From Hyphomonadaceae bacterium (GTDB taxonomy: Bacteria > Pseudomonadota > Alphaproteobacteria > Caulobacterales > Hyphomonadaceae), in contig JANSWU010000003.1 of assembly GCA_024743315.1 (NCBI GenBank), positions 372,001-436,000 of the forward strand: a stretch of 64,000 nt of DNA, read 5' to 3'. Positions 52,854 through 62,896 of the stretch are shown in pieces; within the stretch, counting starts at the first letter, position 1; each line of letters opens with the position of its first letter. The position numbers and the translations under genes were made by a program. The notes beneath the pieces are model-generated. The model was not told the origin of the DNA. It saw only the letters and a list, made by a program, of their open reading frames with translations, and searched no databases.

Positions 52854-53905
52854 TTGGTGCGCGGACGCACCACAAAGACGGTCCGGCGATTGATAGCGAG
52901 GGCCTCCGGCGTGTCGCCGGCTGAGATCGGTCGGGTCGCACCATAACCGCGCGCGACCAGAGACTCAGGCTCGACCCCGTAGGCCATCAAATAATCGCGA
53001 ACCGCCGATGCCCGGCGTTGTGACAAATCCATATTCGATTCATCGTCGCCTTGACTGTCAGTATGCCCTTCGATCTCGATATTGTGGGACTGACACAAAA
53101 GCGCGACACCGGTCGCCGCATCAAGCAGCCGCGCGCTATCATTATTGACGATAGCTTCGCCGGATTCGAATTGTACGTTTCGACCGTTCATGATCTCAAC
53201 AAAAGCGTCCTGGCATTGCGCCGCTGAGGAGGCCTCATCAAGGCCGATCAAGGCACGGCCGACCGGATCCCCTGCGCCATCCACAGAAATCGCATCGACG
53301 ACAATATTGACGATTTCGCTGGCGTCGAGATCGGACAAGACCGTCGACCGACCGACGAAATAGGCGGCTTCTTTGGTCTCGAGATCGGGCGCAGTCCCGA
53401 TCAAGGTCGCAACGTTCCCTGTCATTTCGACTCGCAACCAATCAAATCCATCCTCCGCGATTTCCTGAGTCAGGCGGATGGCGATGGCGGAGGCGGTGTC
53501 ACGGACATCCATCTGATTGATCACGCGTTGCACCAATGGCCCGGCAATCGGATCGGTCTCGATTAGGGAATTTGCCGCAATGAACGCATCGGATCGCGTA
53601 TTCTCGTCCAGCGCCAAGCCAGACAAGGTCGCAATCTGTCCATCCCAATCGAGAGACACCCATGGATAGCCCATCGCCGAAAGTGTGTTCTCGATGCGCT
53701 GCGCGGTTTCAAATGGCAGCTCCTGGGCATTGACGTCGGCTAGGCTGGCGCTGACCAACCGGCCGTCAACAAATTGAAAGAATTGCCCATTTGGAATGTC
53801 GACACAGCGGCTCGACACCTTCGCCGACGTCTCGACAGAAGGTCCACACCCGGAAAGGGCCGCTGACAAGACGAGCAGCGGCAGGCTGAACAGCCGGATC
53901 TGCAT
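52850..53905 (-). CDS. OmpA-family lipoprotein with BON-like repeats
   Basis: The 351-residue protein has a lipoprotein signal (LSAALSG-Cys20), two repeated segments similar to BON domains (~60-200; WVSLDWDGQIATLSGLALDE and WLRVEMTGNVATLIGTAPDL) and a C-terminal OmpA/MotB peptidoglycan-binding domain (~240-345; VQFESGEAIVNNDSARLLDA, IEGHTDSQGDDESNMDLSQR). It should tether the outer membrane to peptidoglycan. The BON-like pair is inferred from the repeated pattern only. Confidence 0.88.
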   Translation of the reverse strand: MQIRLFSLPLLVLSAALSGCGPSVETSAKVSSRCVDIPNGQFFQFVDGRLVSASLADVNAQELPFETAQRIENTLSAMGYPWVSLDWDGQIATLSGLALDENTRSDAFIAANSLIETDPIAGPLVQRVINQMDVRDTASAIAIRLTQEIAEDGFDWLRVEMTGNVATLIGTAPDLETKEAAYFVGRSTVLSDLDASEIVNIVVDAISVDGAGDPVGRALIGLDEASSAAQCQDAFVEIMNGRNVQFESGEAIVNNDSARLLDAATGVALLCQSHNIEIEGHTDSQGDDESNMDLSQRRASAVRDYLMAYGVEPESLVARGYGATRPISAGDTPEALAINRRTVFVVRPRTN

Positions 53906-53978
53906 TCAACGCCCCCGTTTCATGCACTCTAAACTGTGATGAACATTGACCCTTCAGCCAGAAAAGTCAAAGCCTGAC

Positions 53979-55268
53979 CTACGGGCGATACTCAATTCCG
54001 CCCTTGATCACGGCGCGAATAGCCCGCAAAGCCGTCACGTCGTCGAGAGGGTCCTGGTTGAGGACAACCATGTCGGCAAATTTCCCAGCCTCGATGGTCC
54101 CGATCACGTCGCTCATTTCAAGATGCTCAGACGCCGTCACGGTTGCCGTTCGGATGGCTTCTTCAGGCGAATATCCGGCATCGACCATGAGCAAGAATTC
54201 TTCAGCATTGTCACCATGCTTGGATACGCCCGTATCCGTGCCGAACGCGACATTCACACCGCCCTCACGCGCCCGGCGCAGCATGTCGAGCATAAGCGGC
54301 CCGACGATCGCGGCTTTTTCGCGAGACGGCTGTGGCAACCAAGGCTGATCGGTCCAGCCAGTGACGGTCACACCCGCCAGCACTGTCGGCACCAAGGTAC
54401 CACCGGTTTCGCGAAAGAGCTCAATGGTTTCATCATCGAGATAGGTGCCATGCTCAATCGACTGCACCCCATTGCGCAAGGCCGCTTCAATGCCGCCCTT
54501 GCCATGGGCGTGCGCGGTCACCTTGCGCCCCATCATGGCCGCCGTTTCGACAATCGCGGCGATTTCGTCGTCGAAGAATTGTTGTTCCAGACCCGCCTTG
54601 GTGTTGGACAACACCCCCCCGGTCGCGGTGATTTTGATGACATCCGCACCCGACCGGATGGTCTCGCGCACGGCCCGGCGACAATCATCGGCACCGTTAC
54701 AGGCATTCGGTCCTGTAAAAATCTTCGTTAGCGCGGGTGAAAAGCCATTGGCATCACCATGCCCCCCGCTCGGCGTGATGGCGCGGCCTGACGCGCGGAT
54801 GCGCGGGCCCGGGACTTTCCCGGCGCGGATCGCATCGCGCAAAGAGAAGATGGCTTCATTCGGTCCCCCGACATCTTGTACCGTGGTAAACCCGGCCAGC
54901 AAAGTCTTATAGGCGTGCGATGCCCCATTCAGAGCGGCATCAACCTCTGAGTCACTCAGCATTCGGGTCCGCGATGTCGGCGAAAACTCGTTTGACAAAT
55001 GTACATGGCTATCGATCAGCCCCGGCAAGACATATGAATCTCGCATATTGATGACTTCGACATCGTCCGGGTGGTCTTTGAAGCCGCGTTCAACACGGAC
55101 GATCTTGCCATCTTGAACGGTCACAGAGCGATTTCGAAGATAGCCATCTCCAGGAACTGCGAGCAGATACCCAGCCTCTATCACCGTTTTACTCTCTTGT
55201 GCCTGAACTTGCCCAAACGCCGAAAGTGTCAGCGCAATGATGGCTGCGAGTTTTTTCGATAGTCTCAT
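53979..55268 (-). CDS. Secreted amidohydrolase
   Basis: The 429-residue protein has a signal peptide (IIALTLSAFGQVQAQ) and an amidohydrolase fold of the imidazolonepropionase-related type: LPGLIDSHVHLSNEFSPTS (HxH metal site), VTAHAHGKGGIEAALRNG and FGTDTGVSKHGDNAEE (metal Asp). It is probably a periplasmic dipeptidase or prolidase-like enzyme. The start at 55268 gives the clean signal; a start 63 bases upstream is rejected. Confidence 0.87.
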   Translation of the reverse strand: MRLSKKLAAIIALTLSAFGQVQAQESKTVIEAGYLLAVPGDGYLRNRSVTVQDGKIVRVERGFKDHPDDVEVINMRDSYVLPGLIDSHVHLSNEFSPTSRTRMLSDSEVDAALNGASHAYKTLLAGFTTVQDVGGPNEAIFSLRDAIRAGKVPGPRIRASGRAITPSGGHGDANGFSPALTKIFTGPNACNGADDCRRAVRETIRSGADVIKITATGGVLSNTKAGLEQQFFDDEIAAIVETAAMMGRKVTAHAHGKGGIEAALRNGVQSIEHGTYLDDETIELFRETGGTLVPTVLAGVTVTGWTDQPWLPQPSREKAAIVGPLMLDMLRRAREGGVNVAFGTDTGVSKHGDNAEEFLLMVDAGYSPEEAIRTATVTASEHLEMSDVIGTIEAGKFADMVVLNQDPLDDVTALRAIRAVIKGGIEYRP

Positions 55269-55390
55269 TTGTCTCTCCCAATTCGGCCAACTTGAACGGG
55301 CGCGCGCCGCTCGGCAAGGCTTATCCGGCATCCGCCTTTGATTTGCCGAAATTTTCGCCCATATCCCTTAGCAGGAAAAAGGGACCCTTA

Positions 55391-56221
55391 ATGCGCTCAC
55401 TCTTAATTGGACTGGCAGGCTTATTCATAACCCAAACCACAAACGCACAAGACTCGTTCAGCTTTGATGCGCCAGACCCGGAAACGGATCGTCTGGTCGA
55501 GCGATGCCTCGAAACCGAGGGGGTCAACATGCTCGAAGATAGCGATGTCATTTGCTACAATTCGGCGATTTTTCCTGAACAGTTCCTGAAGCTGAATGGC
55601 CTTCCCGAAGCCAGTCGGATCATCATTACCAGTCCGGGCGGAAATGTTGCGACAGCCCGCGGTATGAGCACCATTCTGGACAATCGCGGCGAGCCCGCGG
55701 TGATTGCCGGTCAGTGCATGTCCGCTTGCGCCATGGTTATCCTGCCAGGTCTCGACGAAGTTCATATTCATCACACGGCTCATATCGCTGTTCACGGCAT
55801 CACCATGATGAAGTTCCGCCAATGGTGGGGCTGGTTGAAAGAGGATGCGACGCCGCCTCCGATGGCGCTGATGGCGGCGCAGCTCGGCTATGACTTCGGC
55901 TATATTCTGCACCATAGCGGCGCGGACCATATGCGCGATCATCTCGAAGGGCAGAAAGTCGACCTCGGATATATTCAGACGATTAGCGACCTGATGCTTG
56001 AAGACGCCTTGGCACATCCCTGCCGGGTCGACCCGAAAGACTATTGGGGCATGTTGGACGCGGCCCACATTCGTCGCTTCCTAGGTGACCGCATTGTCCG
56101 CATGGAGGCCTTTGCGCAGACTTGGGATGACCCAAACAACCAAGTTTATAAGAGCATAACAGAACCGATCGCCGAAAAGACTTATATTTTCGAGTCGGAT
56201 CTCGCTGAAGCAGATTGCTAG
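55391..56221 (+). CDS. COG3904-like secreted protein (ClpP-like fold)
   Basis: The 276-residue protein has a signal peptide (MRSLLIGLAGLFITQTTNA) and a segment like periplasmic SppA/ClpP-type proteins: IITSPGGNVATARGMSTILD (glycine-rich oxyanion strand) and GQCMSACAMVILPG, whose Ser would be the nucleophile. A Lys or His partner is not clear, so activity is uncertain. The start at 55391 is preferred; an earlier one would hide the signal. It faces the amidohydrolase gene divergently. Confidence 0.7.
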   Translation: MRSLLIGLAGLFITQTTNAQDSFSFDAPDPETDRLVERCLETEGVNMLEDSDVICYNSAIFPEQFLKLNGLPEASRIIITSPGGNVATARGMSTILDNRGEPAVIAGQCMSACAMVILPGLDEVHIHHTAHIAVHGITMMKFRQWWGWLKEDATPPPMALMAAQLGYDFGYILHHSGADHMRDHLEGQKVDLGYIQTISDLMLEDALAHPCRVDPKDYWGMLDAAHIRRFLGDRIVRMEAFAQTWDDPNNQVYKSITEPIAEKTYIFESDLAEADC

Positions 56222-56324
56222 GCCGCTATCGCGCGCGTCTGGAAAAAATATCTCGCCTGCGGGTTGTCGAACACAAAAGATCATGATCTAAATTGCGAAT
56301 GATTTGCAATCGCAAGGAGTGATT

Positions 56325-56528
56325 ATGTGCTTTCAGTTCCAAAATCCTGACATGATCGAGTGGCTGCGCTCCCAAGTGCGCGTGCTTGAAGCCTGGCGCG
56401 AACAGGTCGCTGCCTCACCTGAGCTTGACCTGGAAATGGTGACACGGCTGGAACAGCATTATCAGTGGCTGACCCGCGAGATTTATCACCTCGAAGCCGG
56501 GTCAGATACAGCTTTTCGAGCGGCTTAA
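56325..56528 (+). CDS. Small helical unknown protein
   Basis: The 67-residue protein (MCFQFQNPDMIEWLRSQVRV) appears all-helical with many charged residues and no membrane segment. The ATG at 56325 follows a strong AAGGAG site. It overlaps the end of the convergent phosphotransferase gene by 4 bases. No family is recognised. Confidence 0.65.
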   Translation: MCFQFQNPDMIEWLRSQVRVLEAWREQVAASPELDLEMVTRLEQHYQWLTREIYHLEAGSDTAFRAA

Positions 56529-57613
56529 CCGGTCATCCCGGCCTTGCGGGCGCAGTCAGCGGCAAAAGCAGCCAATGGAGCCACCCGCGCTTCCATGGTC
56601 GCGGCTGCTGCGTTGGACGCCGTACCATCGCGCACGCGCCCGACAATGCCCTGGCAAATCGCCGCCAGCCGGAAAGCGTTATAGGCAAAATAATAATCGA
56701 CCTCAGGCAGACCGTCGCGGCCCGTGTGTTCACAGTACAGCGCGGTATATTCTTCCATGGTCGGAATGCCATAGCTTTTCAGATCTTCAATATCGACGAG
56801 CGCGCCGCGAGCTGGGTCTGAGCTCGGCATGACCCAATTCATCAAATGGTAGGTGAAGTCGGCCAGCGGATCGCCAAGCGTGCACAGTTCCCAATCGAGC
56901 ACTGCGATCACTTTCGGCTCGGTCGGGTGCAGGATCATATTGTCGAGGCGATAATCGCCATGCACGATGGTCGTGGTATCGCCGGGCGGAATATTTTTCG
57001 GAAGCCAATCGATCAGCGCATCCATGTCCGGAATCTTCTTGGTTTCCGAGGCGACATATTGCTTGGTCCAGCGATGTGTCTGGCGGGCGATATAGTCCGC
57101 CTCCTTGCCAAACCCTTCCAAACCCGCGGCACGCCAATCGACATTGTGCAGGTCGGCAAAGGTCTTGACCTTTGCCTCATAAATGGCGCGGCGCTCGGCT
57201 GGCTCCATGCCGGGCAAAGTGCCATCCCAAAGAATGCGGCCCTCGACACAATCCATGACATAGAAAATGGTCCCGACCACGCTTTCATCCATGCACAGCC
57301 CATAAGGCCGCGCGACCGGAAACCCCAGCGGATAGAGGGCATTGATGACGCGATACTCGCGATCCACCGCATGCGCCGAGGGCAAGAGCTTGCCCGGCGG
57401 CTTGCGACGCATGACATAAGTCTTGCCGCCTGCGAACAGTTTATAAGTCGGGTTGGATTGTCCGCCTTTGAATTGCTTGACCACGAGGGGGCCTTCAAAG
57501 CCTTCGACATTTTCCTGCATCCAGGCTTCGAGATTGGCTTCGTTGAACTTATGTGTCTCGGCCACATCCTTTGTGCCGGTGAACATTTCCTGTGCATTGC
57601 CGCCGTGAACCAT
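56525..57613 (-). CDS. Phosphotransferase family protein (ACAD10-like)
   Basis: The 362-residue kinase-like protein has IVHGDYRLDNMILHP (catalytic HxDxxxxN) and VLDWELCTLGDPLADF (metal Asp), close to the APH-fold domain of ACAD10/11-type proteins that act on hydroxyacyl-CoAs. The start at 57613 has GGGAGG upstream; an earlier start 63 bases upstream is rejected. It could be part of fatty acid or hydroxyacid degradation, but no partner gene is adjacent. Confidence 0.87.
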   Translation of the reverse strand: MVHGGNAQEMFTGTKDVAETHKFNEANLEAWMQENVEGFEGPLVVKQFKGGQSNPTYKLFAGGKTYVMRRKPPGKLLPSAHAVDREYRVINALYPLGFPVARPYGLCMDESVVGTIFYVMDCVEGRILWDGTLPGMEPAERRAIYEAKVKTFADLHNVDWRAAGLEGFGKEADYIARQTHRWTKQYVASETKKIPDMDALIDWLPKNIPPGDTTTIVHGDYRLDNMILHPTEPKVIAVLDWELCTLGDPLADFTYHLMNWVMPSSDPARGALVDIEDLKSYGIPTMEEYTALYCEHTGRDGLPEVDYYFAYNAFRLAAICQGIVGRVRDGTASNAAAATMEARVAPLAAFAADCARKAGMTG

Positions 57614-57689
57614 AGCGCGCCTCCCGAGGATGTTTTGTCTCTGCCCCCTGTTTAGCGAGCCCCTCGCGCGCGACAAGTCGGACGCAGGG

Positions 57690-58115
57690 TTAGGCCGCTG
57701 TCCTCAGCGCCTCGATCGCAGCAATCGCAGCGTCGGCTTTCTGTTCCGGGACAAAAATATGGTCATGGTGGAAGGCGGCTACAGCATTGCAGGGCACATC
57801 CGCTGCGGTCAGTGCAGCCGCGACTTTGGCAAGAAAACCGACCGCTTGCAGATCGGAAAAGACGCTGAGCTCGAGCCAGGTCCAGCGATTGTCTTGCGGT
57901 GTCGTCTTCGTCGCCGCCGTGATGACGGTCAGGCCTTCAGCCTCCTGGAACAGCATGGCGATCTCGCGCACCTCTCGCAGGTTGATAAGCTCCGCCCAGG
58001 ACGCTTCATCCTTGTCGATCGTCTCAAACCGCCAGACGCCATCACGTTTCAAAACGCTCAGGCTGGCCAGGAGTCTTGAAAGATCAGCCTCGGCCACTAT
58101 TTCAGCGCCCGCCAA
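57690..58115 (-). CDS. ACT-domain protein
   Basis: The 141-residue protein has two tandem ACT-like segments, with FQEAEGLTVITAATKTTPQD and a clear second one, WTWLELSVFSDLQAVGFLAK through AAFHHDHIFVPEQKADAAIA. It resembles the ACT_7/DUF2241 type, probably a small-molecule-sensing regulator. It overlaps purD by 19 bases, so the two are co-transcribed. Confidence 0.82.
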   Translation of the reverse strand: MAGAEIVAEADLSRLLASLSVLKRDGVWRFETIDKDEASWAELINLREVREIAMLFQEAEGLTVITAATKTTPQDNRWTWLELSVFSDLQAVGFLAKVAAALTAADVPCNAVAAFHHDHIFVPEQKADAAIAAIEALRTAA

Positions 58116-59386
58116 CCAATGTCGGTTCGGTTAAAGCCTTCAGACCAATCTATCTTGGCAACTCCGGCATAGGCACGGTCGATCGCTTGTTTGAGGTCAT
58201 CGCCAACTGCTGTCACGCCGAGCACGCGCCCGCCCACCGCGATGAGTTTGCCGTCACTATCCTTGTCAGTGCCCGCATGAAAAACGGTGACGCCGTCAAT
58301 CTCATTGGCCGCGCTGACGCCTTCAATGATCGAGCCTTTGGGATAGGATTCCGGATAGCCCTTGGTCGCCATCACCACACAGGCGCTGGGTTGGAAGTCA
58401 TTGATGCCCATCATCTCGGCAATCTCGCGGTGACCATGGACCAGGCCACCCGTGGCACAGGTGAGCAGCGCGGGCACGATGTCACCCGGTAAACCCGCCA
58501 TCAGGACCTGACATTCTGGATCACCAAAGCGCGCATTGAACTCGACGACTTTCGGACCGGACGGCGTCACCATAATGCCGACATAGAGCACGCCCTGATA
58601 TGGCATTCCCTCTTCTGCCATCCCCGACAGCAGCGGTTCGACGATCAGCGTCTGGACCAATTCCATCATGCGGGGTGTGACCACCGGCGCCGGCGCATAA
58701 GAGCCCATGCCGCCCGTATTCAGGCCCTGATCGCCATCGCCGACGCGCTTATGATCCTGTGCCGGCGGCAAATAGATCGCGCCATCGCCATCGGTCAGCA
58801 CAAAGATCGAGGCTTCCTCGCCCTCCATGAATTCCTCGATGACAATCTCAGCCGACGCGTCGCCGAACTTGCCGGTCATCATTGCTTCGACTTCGTTCTC
58901 CGCCTGCTCAAGCTCCTCACAAATGACGACGCCCTTACCGGCCGCGAGCCCATCCGCCTTGATGACATAAGGGGGCGACATGGTTTCCAGGAAATCCAGG
59001 GCTTCGGTCAGATCAGTGAACCGGCCAAAAGCGGCGGTTGGAATATCAAGCTTCTTCATGATGTCCTTGGAGAAGCCCTTCGAGCTTTCCAGTTGCGCCG
59101 CCTTCTCGCTCGGTCCAAACACATCAAAGCCGCGCGCCCGCAGCGCGTCGGAGAGGCCTGCCGCAAGCGGCGCTTCCGGTCCAATTACGATCAGATCGGG
59201 CGACAATTGCAGCACCAGTTCCTGCATCTTGTGCACATCGGTCGGATCGACATCAAAGCATGGACCGATCTCATCCATGCCGGGATTGCCAGGCGCGCAG
59301 AACACCTCGTCGACAATTTCCGATTGTGCGATTTTCCAAGCCAAGGCGTGTTCGCGGCCGCCTGAACCAACAACAAGTATTTTCAT
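58097..59386 (-). CDS. purD: Phosphoribosylamine--glycine ligase
   Basis: The 429-residue ATP-grasp enzyme makes glycinamide ribonucleotide in purine synthesis. It has VVGSGGREHALAWKI at the start, IGPEAPLAAGLSDALRARG, YVIKADGLAAGKGVVI (ATP-binding) and VEFNARFGDPECQVLM (metal site). The length is normal. It overlaps the ACT gene by 19 bases and is divergent from the CRTAC1-type gene with a 154-base promoter region. Confidence 0.96.
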   Translation of the reverse strand: MKILVVGSGGREHALAWKIAQSEIVDEVFCAPGNPGMDEIGPCFDVDPTDVHKMQELVLQLSPDLIVIGPEAPLAAGLSDALRARGFDVFGPSEKAAQLESSKGFSKDIMKKLDIPTAAFGRFTDLTEALDFLETMSPPYVIKADGLAAGKGVVICEELEQAENEVEAMMTGKFGDASAEIVIEEFMEGEEASIFVLTDGDGAIYLPPAQDHKRVGDGDQGLNTGGMGSYAPAPVVTPRMMELVQTLIVEPLLSGMAEEGMPYQGVLYVGIMVTPSGPKVVEFNARFGDPECQVLMAGLPGDIVPALLTCATGGLVHGHREIAEMMGINDFQPSACVVMATKGYPESYPKGSIIEGVSAANEIDGVTVFHAGTDKDSDGKLIAVGGRVLGVTAVGDDLKQAIDRAYAGVAKIDWSEGFNRTDIGWRALK

Positions 59387-59540
59387 GGCGCCAGCCCATG
59401 CCCGTTTGACCGGTTGGGATCAAGCCCTCTGAACCATTTTGCAGTTGTTTGCAAAAACTCACTTAGACCTGCTCGACTTGGCAAAAATGGAATTCACCCA
59501 TACAAACCATAAATGCGGAGGAAATTGGGGAGTACAAGAC

Positions 59541-61214
59541 ATGGCCAATCGCAAAGGGGCCAGTTCAATTTTTGCAATGCTTTTCATTGCCGCTTGCGGC
59601 GGGGGTGGTGGCGGTTCGCTGCCATCGAGCAATCCAGCGGTGTCGCCACCGCCGCCGTCCGCCCCAGTTGCGCAATCAACAGATCCTACCCAGTTCTCCG
59701 AGGAAGCCATTCTACGCGGCATTTCTTACAGCTCCGGTTACACCACTGATCTGAACGGGATGGTGCGTCAGTTTGCAGGAGGAGGCGCGATCGGCGATGT
59801 CGATGGAGATGGCGACCTCGATATCTTCATTGTCCCGGGCAATACTGGGCCAAACCTCCTCTATCTCAATCAAGATGGCAGCGGCTTTGTCGAAGACGCC
59901 GCGTCTGCCGGACTGGCGTATACCAAAAGCGCCATTGCGACCCACCGGCAAAGTGGTCCGGTCTTCGGAGATCTCGACGGCGATGGCGATCTCGACCTGT
60001 TCCTGGGTGGGCTTGAGGGCGATCCGTCACAAGTTTTCCGCAATGACGGCTTCGGACAATTCACCGACGTAACCTCCGGATCAGGTTTCGATTTCATGTC
60101 CTCGCCCTACACGATTTCTGCGGCGCTGGGAGACTATGATGGCGATGGTGATCTCGACCTCGCAATGGCACATTGGGGCACACCGAGAGATCAAAACAAT
60201 CCAGGCGAAACAGAAACACTCTGGCGCAATGACAGCACGACGTCCACGATCCGTTTCACCGCGGTCAGTCGATCCGCAGGGATTTCCGAGGAGCTCGGTC
60301 TCGATCGCAGCGGCGGCGCACTGGGAGAGGATCACGACTATACGTTTGCACCCGGTTTTGCCGACATTGATGGCGATGGCGATCAAGACCTGTTAAGCGT
60401 GGCCGACTTCGGATCCTCTCGCGTCTTCCTCAACAATGGCGACGGCACGTTTACTAACATCACCGATCCAACGCGCATCACAGACACAAATGGCATGGGA
60501 GCCGCCATCGGAGACTATGATGGCGATGGCGACTTGGACTGGTTTGTCTCCTCAATCGATGGCAATCGCCTGTACAGGAATACGGGCGGGAATTTCGATT
60601 TCCCCCCGGAAGCGATTGACGTTGCTCAGGGCGATTGGGGCTGGGGCTCCTGTTTCGCTGATTTCAACGCTGACGGTCGCCTCGACATTTACCAGACCAA
60701 TGGTTGGGACGCGGAGAACCCGCCCGCAAACTCGACATATGTTGACGATGCCTCGAAGCTTTGGATGTCCAATGCAGACGGCTCGTTCAATGATATGGCG
60801 AGTGTCTCAAACATGCTTGACCGAGAGCAAGGGCGCGGCGTGATCTGTGATGATTTTGACGCCGATGGCGATGTCGACGTGTTGCTGCTCACCTTAGATG
60901 ATCAACAGGCGGCACTGTTTTGGACAAATGAATTGACCGACGCGAAAACGCTGTCAGTCGAACTAAACGGGACGTCCCCGAACACGTACGCCGTCGGCGC
61001 CATCATCTCTGCGACGGTCGGCACCACAACGCAAACCCGGCTGGTCGGGGTCAATTCGAATTTTATCTCGCATAATTCTACGATCCAATATTTCGGATTT
61101 GGCGATGCAACAATGATCGATACGTTGCGGGTTGAATGGCCGGACGGTGCGGTGACGGAGCAGTCCAACGTGACAACCAATCAGCGCCTGACCCTTCGAC
61201 ACCCCGATCTCTAG
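59541..61214 (+). CDS. CRTAC1/FG-GAP-repeat lipoprotein
   Basis: The 557-residue protein has a lipoprotein signal (LFIAA-Cys, followed by a Gly-rich CGGGGGGSLPSS segment). About seven FG-GAP/VCBS-type beta-propeller repeats follow, each with a DxDGDGDxD calcium loop (IGDVDGDGDLDIF, FGDLDGDGDLDLF and more), and the C-terminus is an ASPIC/UnbV domain (~485-555; GAIISATVGTTTQTRLVGVN). This is the layout of CRTAC1 proteins, probably surface-exposed and calcium-binding. The start at 59541 gives the lipobox; an earlier frame start is rejected. Confidence 0.9.
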   Translation: MANRKGASSIFAMLFIAACGGGGGGSLPSSNPAVSPPPPSAPVAQSTDPTQFSEEAILRGISYSSGYTTDLNGMVRQFAGGGAIGDVDGDGDLDIFIVPGNTGPNLLYLNQDGSGFVEDAASAGLAYTKSAIATHRQSGPVFGDLDGDGDLDLFLGGLEGDPSQVFRNDGFGQFTDVTSGSGFDFMSSPYTISAALGDYDGDGDLDLAMAHWGTPRDQNNPGETETLWRNDSTTSTIRFTAVSRSAGISEELGLDRSGGALGEDHDYTFAPGFADIDGDGDQDLLSVADFGSSRVFLNNGDGTFTNITDPTRITDTNGMGAAIGDYDGDGDLDWFVSSIDGNRLYRNTGGNFDFPPEAIDVAQGDWGWGSCFADFNADGRLDIYQTNGWDAENPPANSTYVDDASKLWMSNADGSFNDMASVSNMLDREQGRGVICDDFDADGDVDVLLLTLDDQQAALFWTNELTDAKTLSVELNGTSPNTYAVGAIISATVGTTTQTRLVGVNSNFISHNSTIQYFGFGDATMIDTLRVEWPDGAVTEQSNVTTNQRLTLRHPDL

Positions 61215-61268
61215 GCCGGACATGAATTGACACGTGACGCCCAGCGCTCGCGTGGTTAGACCTAGGCC

Positions 61269-62816
61269 ATGGCTGATTCCTCAAGCTCCAACCTTCCGGA
61301 ACTCTCGGTAACCGAACTCTCGATGGCGCTCAAACGCACGATTGAGACGGCTTATGATCACGTCCGTGTTCGTGGCGAGCTCGGGCGAGTGACCATTGCG
61401 CGCTCGGGTCACATGTATGCCGACCTCAAAGATGACAAGGCGGTGCTCAACACGATCATGTGGAAAGGCCAGGTCAGCCGCCTTCCCTTCCGCCCGGAAG
61501 AAGGGCTCGAAGTGATCGCGACCGGACGGCTTTCGACTTATCCAGGACGCTCCAACTATCAATTGATCGCCGACAGCCTCCGCCCCGCCGGCGTTGGCGC
61601 GCTGATGGCCTTGCTAGAAGAGCGCAAGAAAAAGCTCGCCGCCGAGGGCTTGTTTGACGAACGCCATAAAAAGCCGCTGCCATTCTTGCCGCAAACAATT
61701 GGCGTGGTGACGTCTCCAACCGGTGCCGTGATCCGAGACATCTTGCACCGCATTCGCGACCGGTTTCCGGTTCGCGTCATCCTTTGGCCGGCTTTGGTCC
61801 AAGGCGACACGGCGGCGCCGCAAATCACCGCCGCCATTCGCGGCTTCAACGCCATGCAAGGCCCGGATCGCCCGGACGTGTTGATCGTGGGGCGCGGCGG
61901 CGGCTCGATTGAAGACCTCTGGCCGTTCAATGAAGAGGACGTCGTCCGCGCGGCGTTTGAGAGTGAGATCCCGCTGATCTCCGCCGTCGGGCACGAGACC
62001 GACACGACGCTGATCGATTATGTATCCGATGCCCGCGCGCCGACCCCGACTGGGGCTGCCGAGATTGCCGTCCCGGTCCGGGCAGAGCTGCAACTTCAAT
62101 TAAATGATCTCGAACAGCGCCAGAAGCGGGCGCTGGTCCGGAATATTCGGCGCGGCGCGGAACGGGTGGACGCCACGCGCCTGCCACGTCCGGAACGCCT
62201 GCTCGAAACCAAGCGCCAGCGCTTTGACACGATTGGCGATCGGTTGCCGAGCGCTTTGCGGGCGCTGGTCGAGCGACGCCGTGCTCGGCTTGAAACCATT
62301 AGCGCCGGTCTGATCAGTCCGAAACAAATCGTTCGCGAGAAGTCTGGCAAGCTCGAAAACCTCGCTGCGAGGCTCGCAGCCGGCCTGTCCCAGGCCGCCT
62401 CGAAAAAGCGGATCGCCTTTGCGCGAACGGCGTCGCGGCTCCGCCCGGAACCTTTGCTCTCCGACGCCCGCCGCGCCCGCAAGACGCTCAGCGACACGGC
62501 GCGTCGGGCACGGCCCGCCCTGGATCGTATTCTGACAACCAAGCATCAGGCCTTTGCAGCGCAGGAGAAGCTCCTCGAAACGCTATCCTACCAGGCCACC
62601 CTCAATCGCGGCTACGCGATCGTCCGCAATCCAACCGGAAAAGTCTTGCGCACGATCAAACAAGTCGGCGCGTCCGAGGCTGTCCAGCTGACCCTCTCAG
62701 ATGGCGACATCATGATGAAACCCGACGCGGGCTCGTCATCCTCAGGCACTCTACCCAAGCCAAGCAAGCGCCCGTCAGCAAAGCCCGGAGGTTCCGATCA
62801 GGGTTCGCTGTTTTAG
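61269..62816 (+). CDS. xseA: Exodeoxyribonuclease VII large subunit
   Basis: The 515-residue protein forms exonuclease VII with XseB. It has an OB-fold DNA-binding domain (VRGELGRVTIARSGHMYADL) and the catalytic core (GVVTSPTGAVIRDILHRIRD, IVGRGGGSIEDLWPFNEEDV, SAVGHETDTTLIDYVSDARA) with a long coiled-coil region (~280-440). Length is somewhat above E. coli XseA owing to the low-complexity C-terminal tail. The start at 61269 has no clear Shine-Dalgarno but matches the family N-terminus. Confidence 0.94.
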   Translation: MADSSSSNLPELSVTELSMALKRTIETAYDHVRVRGELGRVTIARSGHMYADLKDDKAVLNTIMWKGQVSRLPFRPEEGLEVIATGRLSTYPGRSNYQLIADSLRPAGVGALMALLEERKKKLAAEGLFDERHKKPLPFLPQTIGVVTSPTGAVIRDILHRIRDRFPVRVILWPALVQGDTAAPQITAAIRGFNAMQGPDRPDVLIVGRGGGSIEDLWPFNEEDVVRAAFESEIPLISAVGHETDTTLIDYVSDARAPTPTGAAEIAVPVRAELQLQLNDLEQRQKRALVRNIRRGAERVDATRLPRPERLLETKRQRFDTIGDRLPSALRALVERRRARLETISAGLISPKQIVREKSGKLENLAARLAAGLSQAASKKRIAFARTASRLRPEPLLSDARRARKTLSDTARRARPALDRILTTKHQAFAAQEKLLETLSYQATLNRGYAIVRNPTGKVLRTIKQVGASEAVQLTLSDGDIMMKPDAGSSSSGTLPKPSKRPSAKPGGSDQGSLF

Positions 62817-62896
62817 GCACATTCCCCGGCGGAGCCCCTACTGAGATCAATTCAGCCTGCTATGGTCGCCCAAACAAATTGGGAGGCGGCATACGT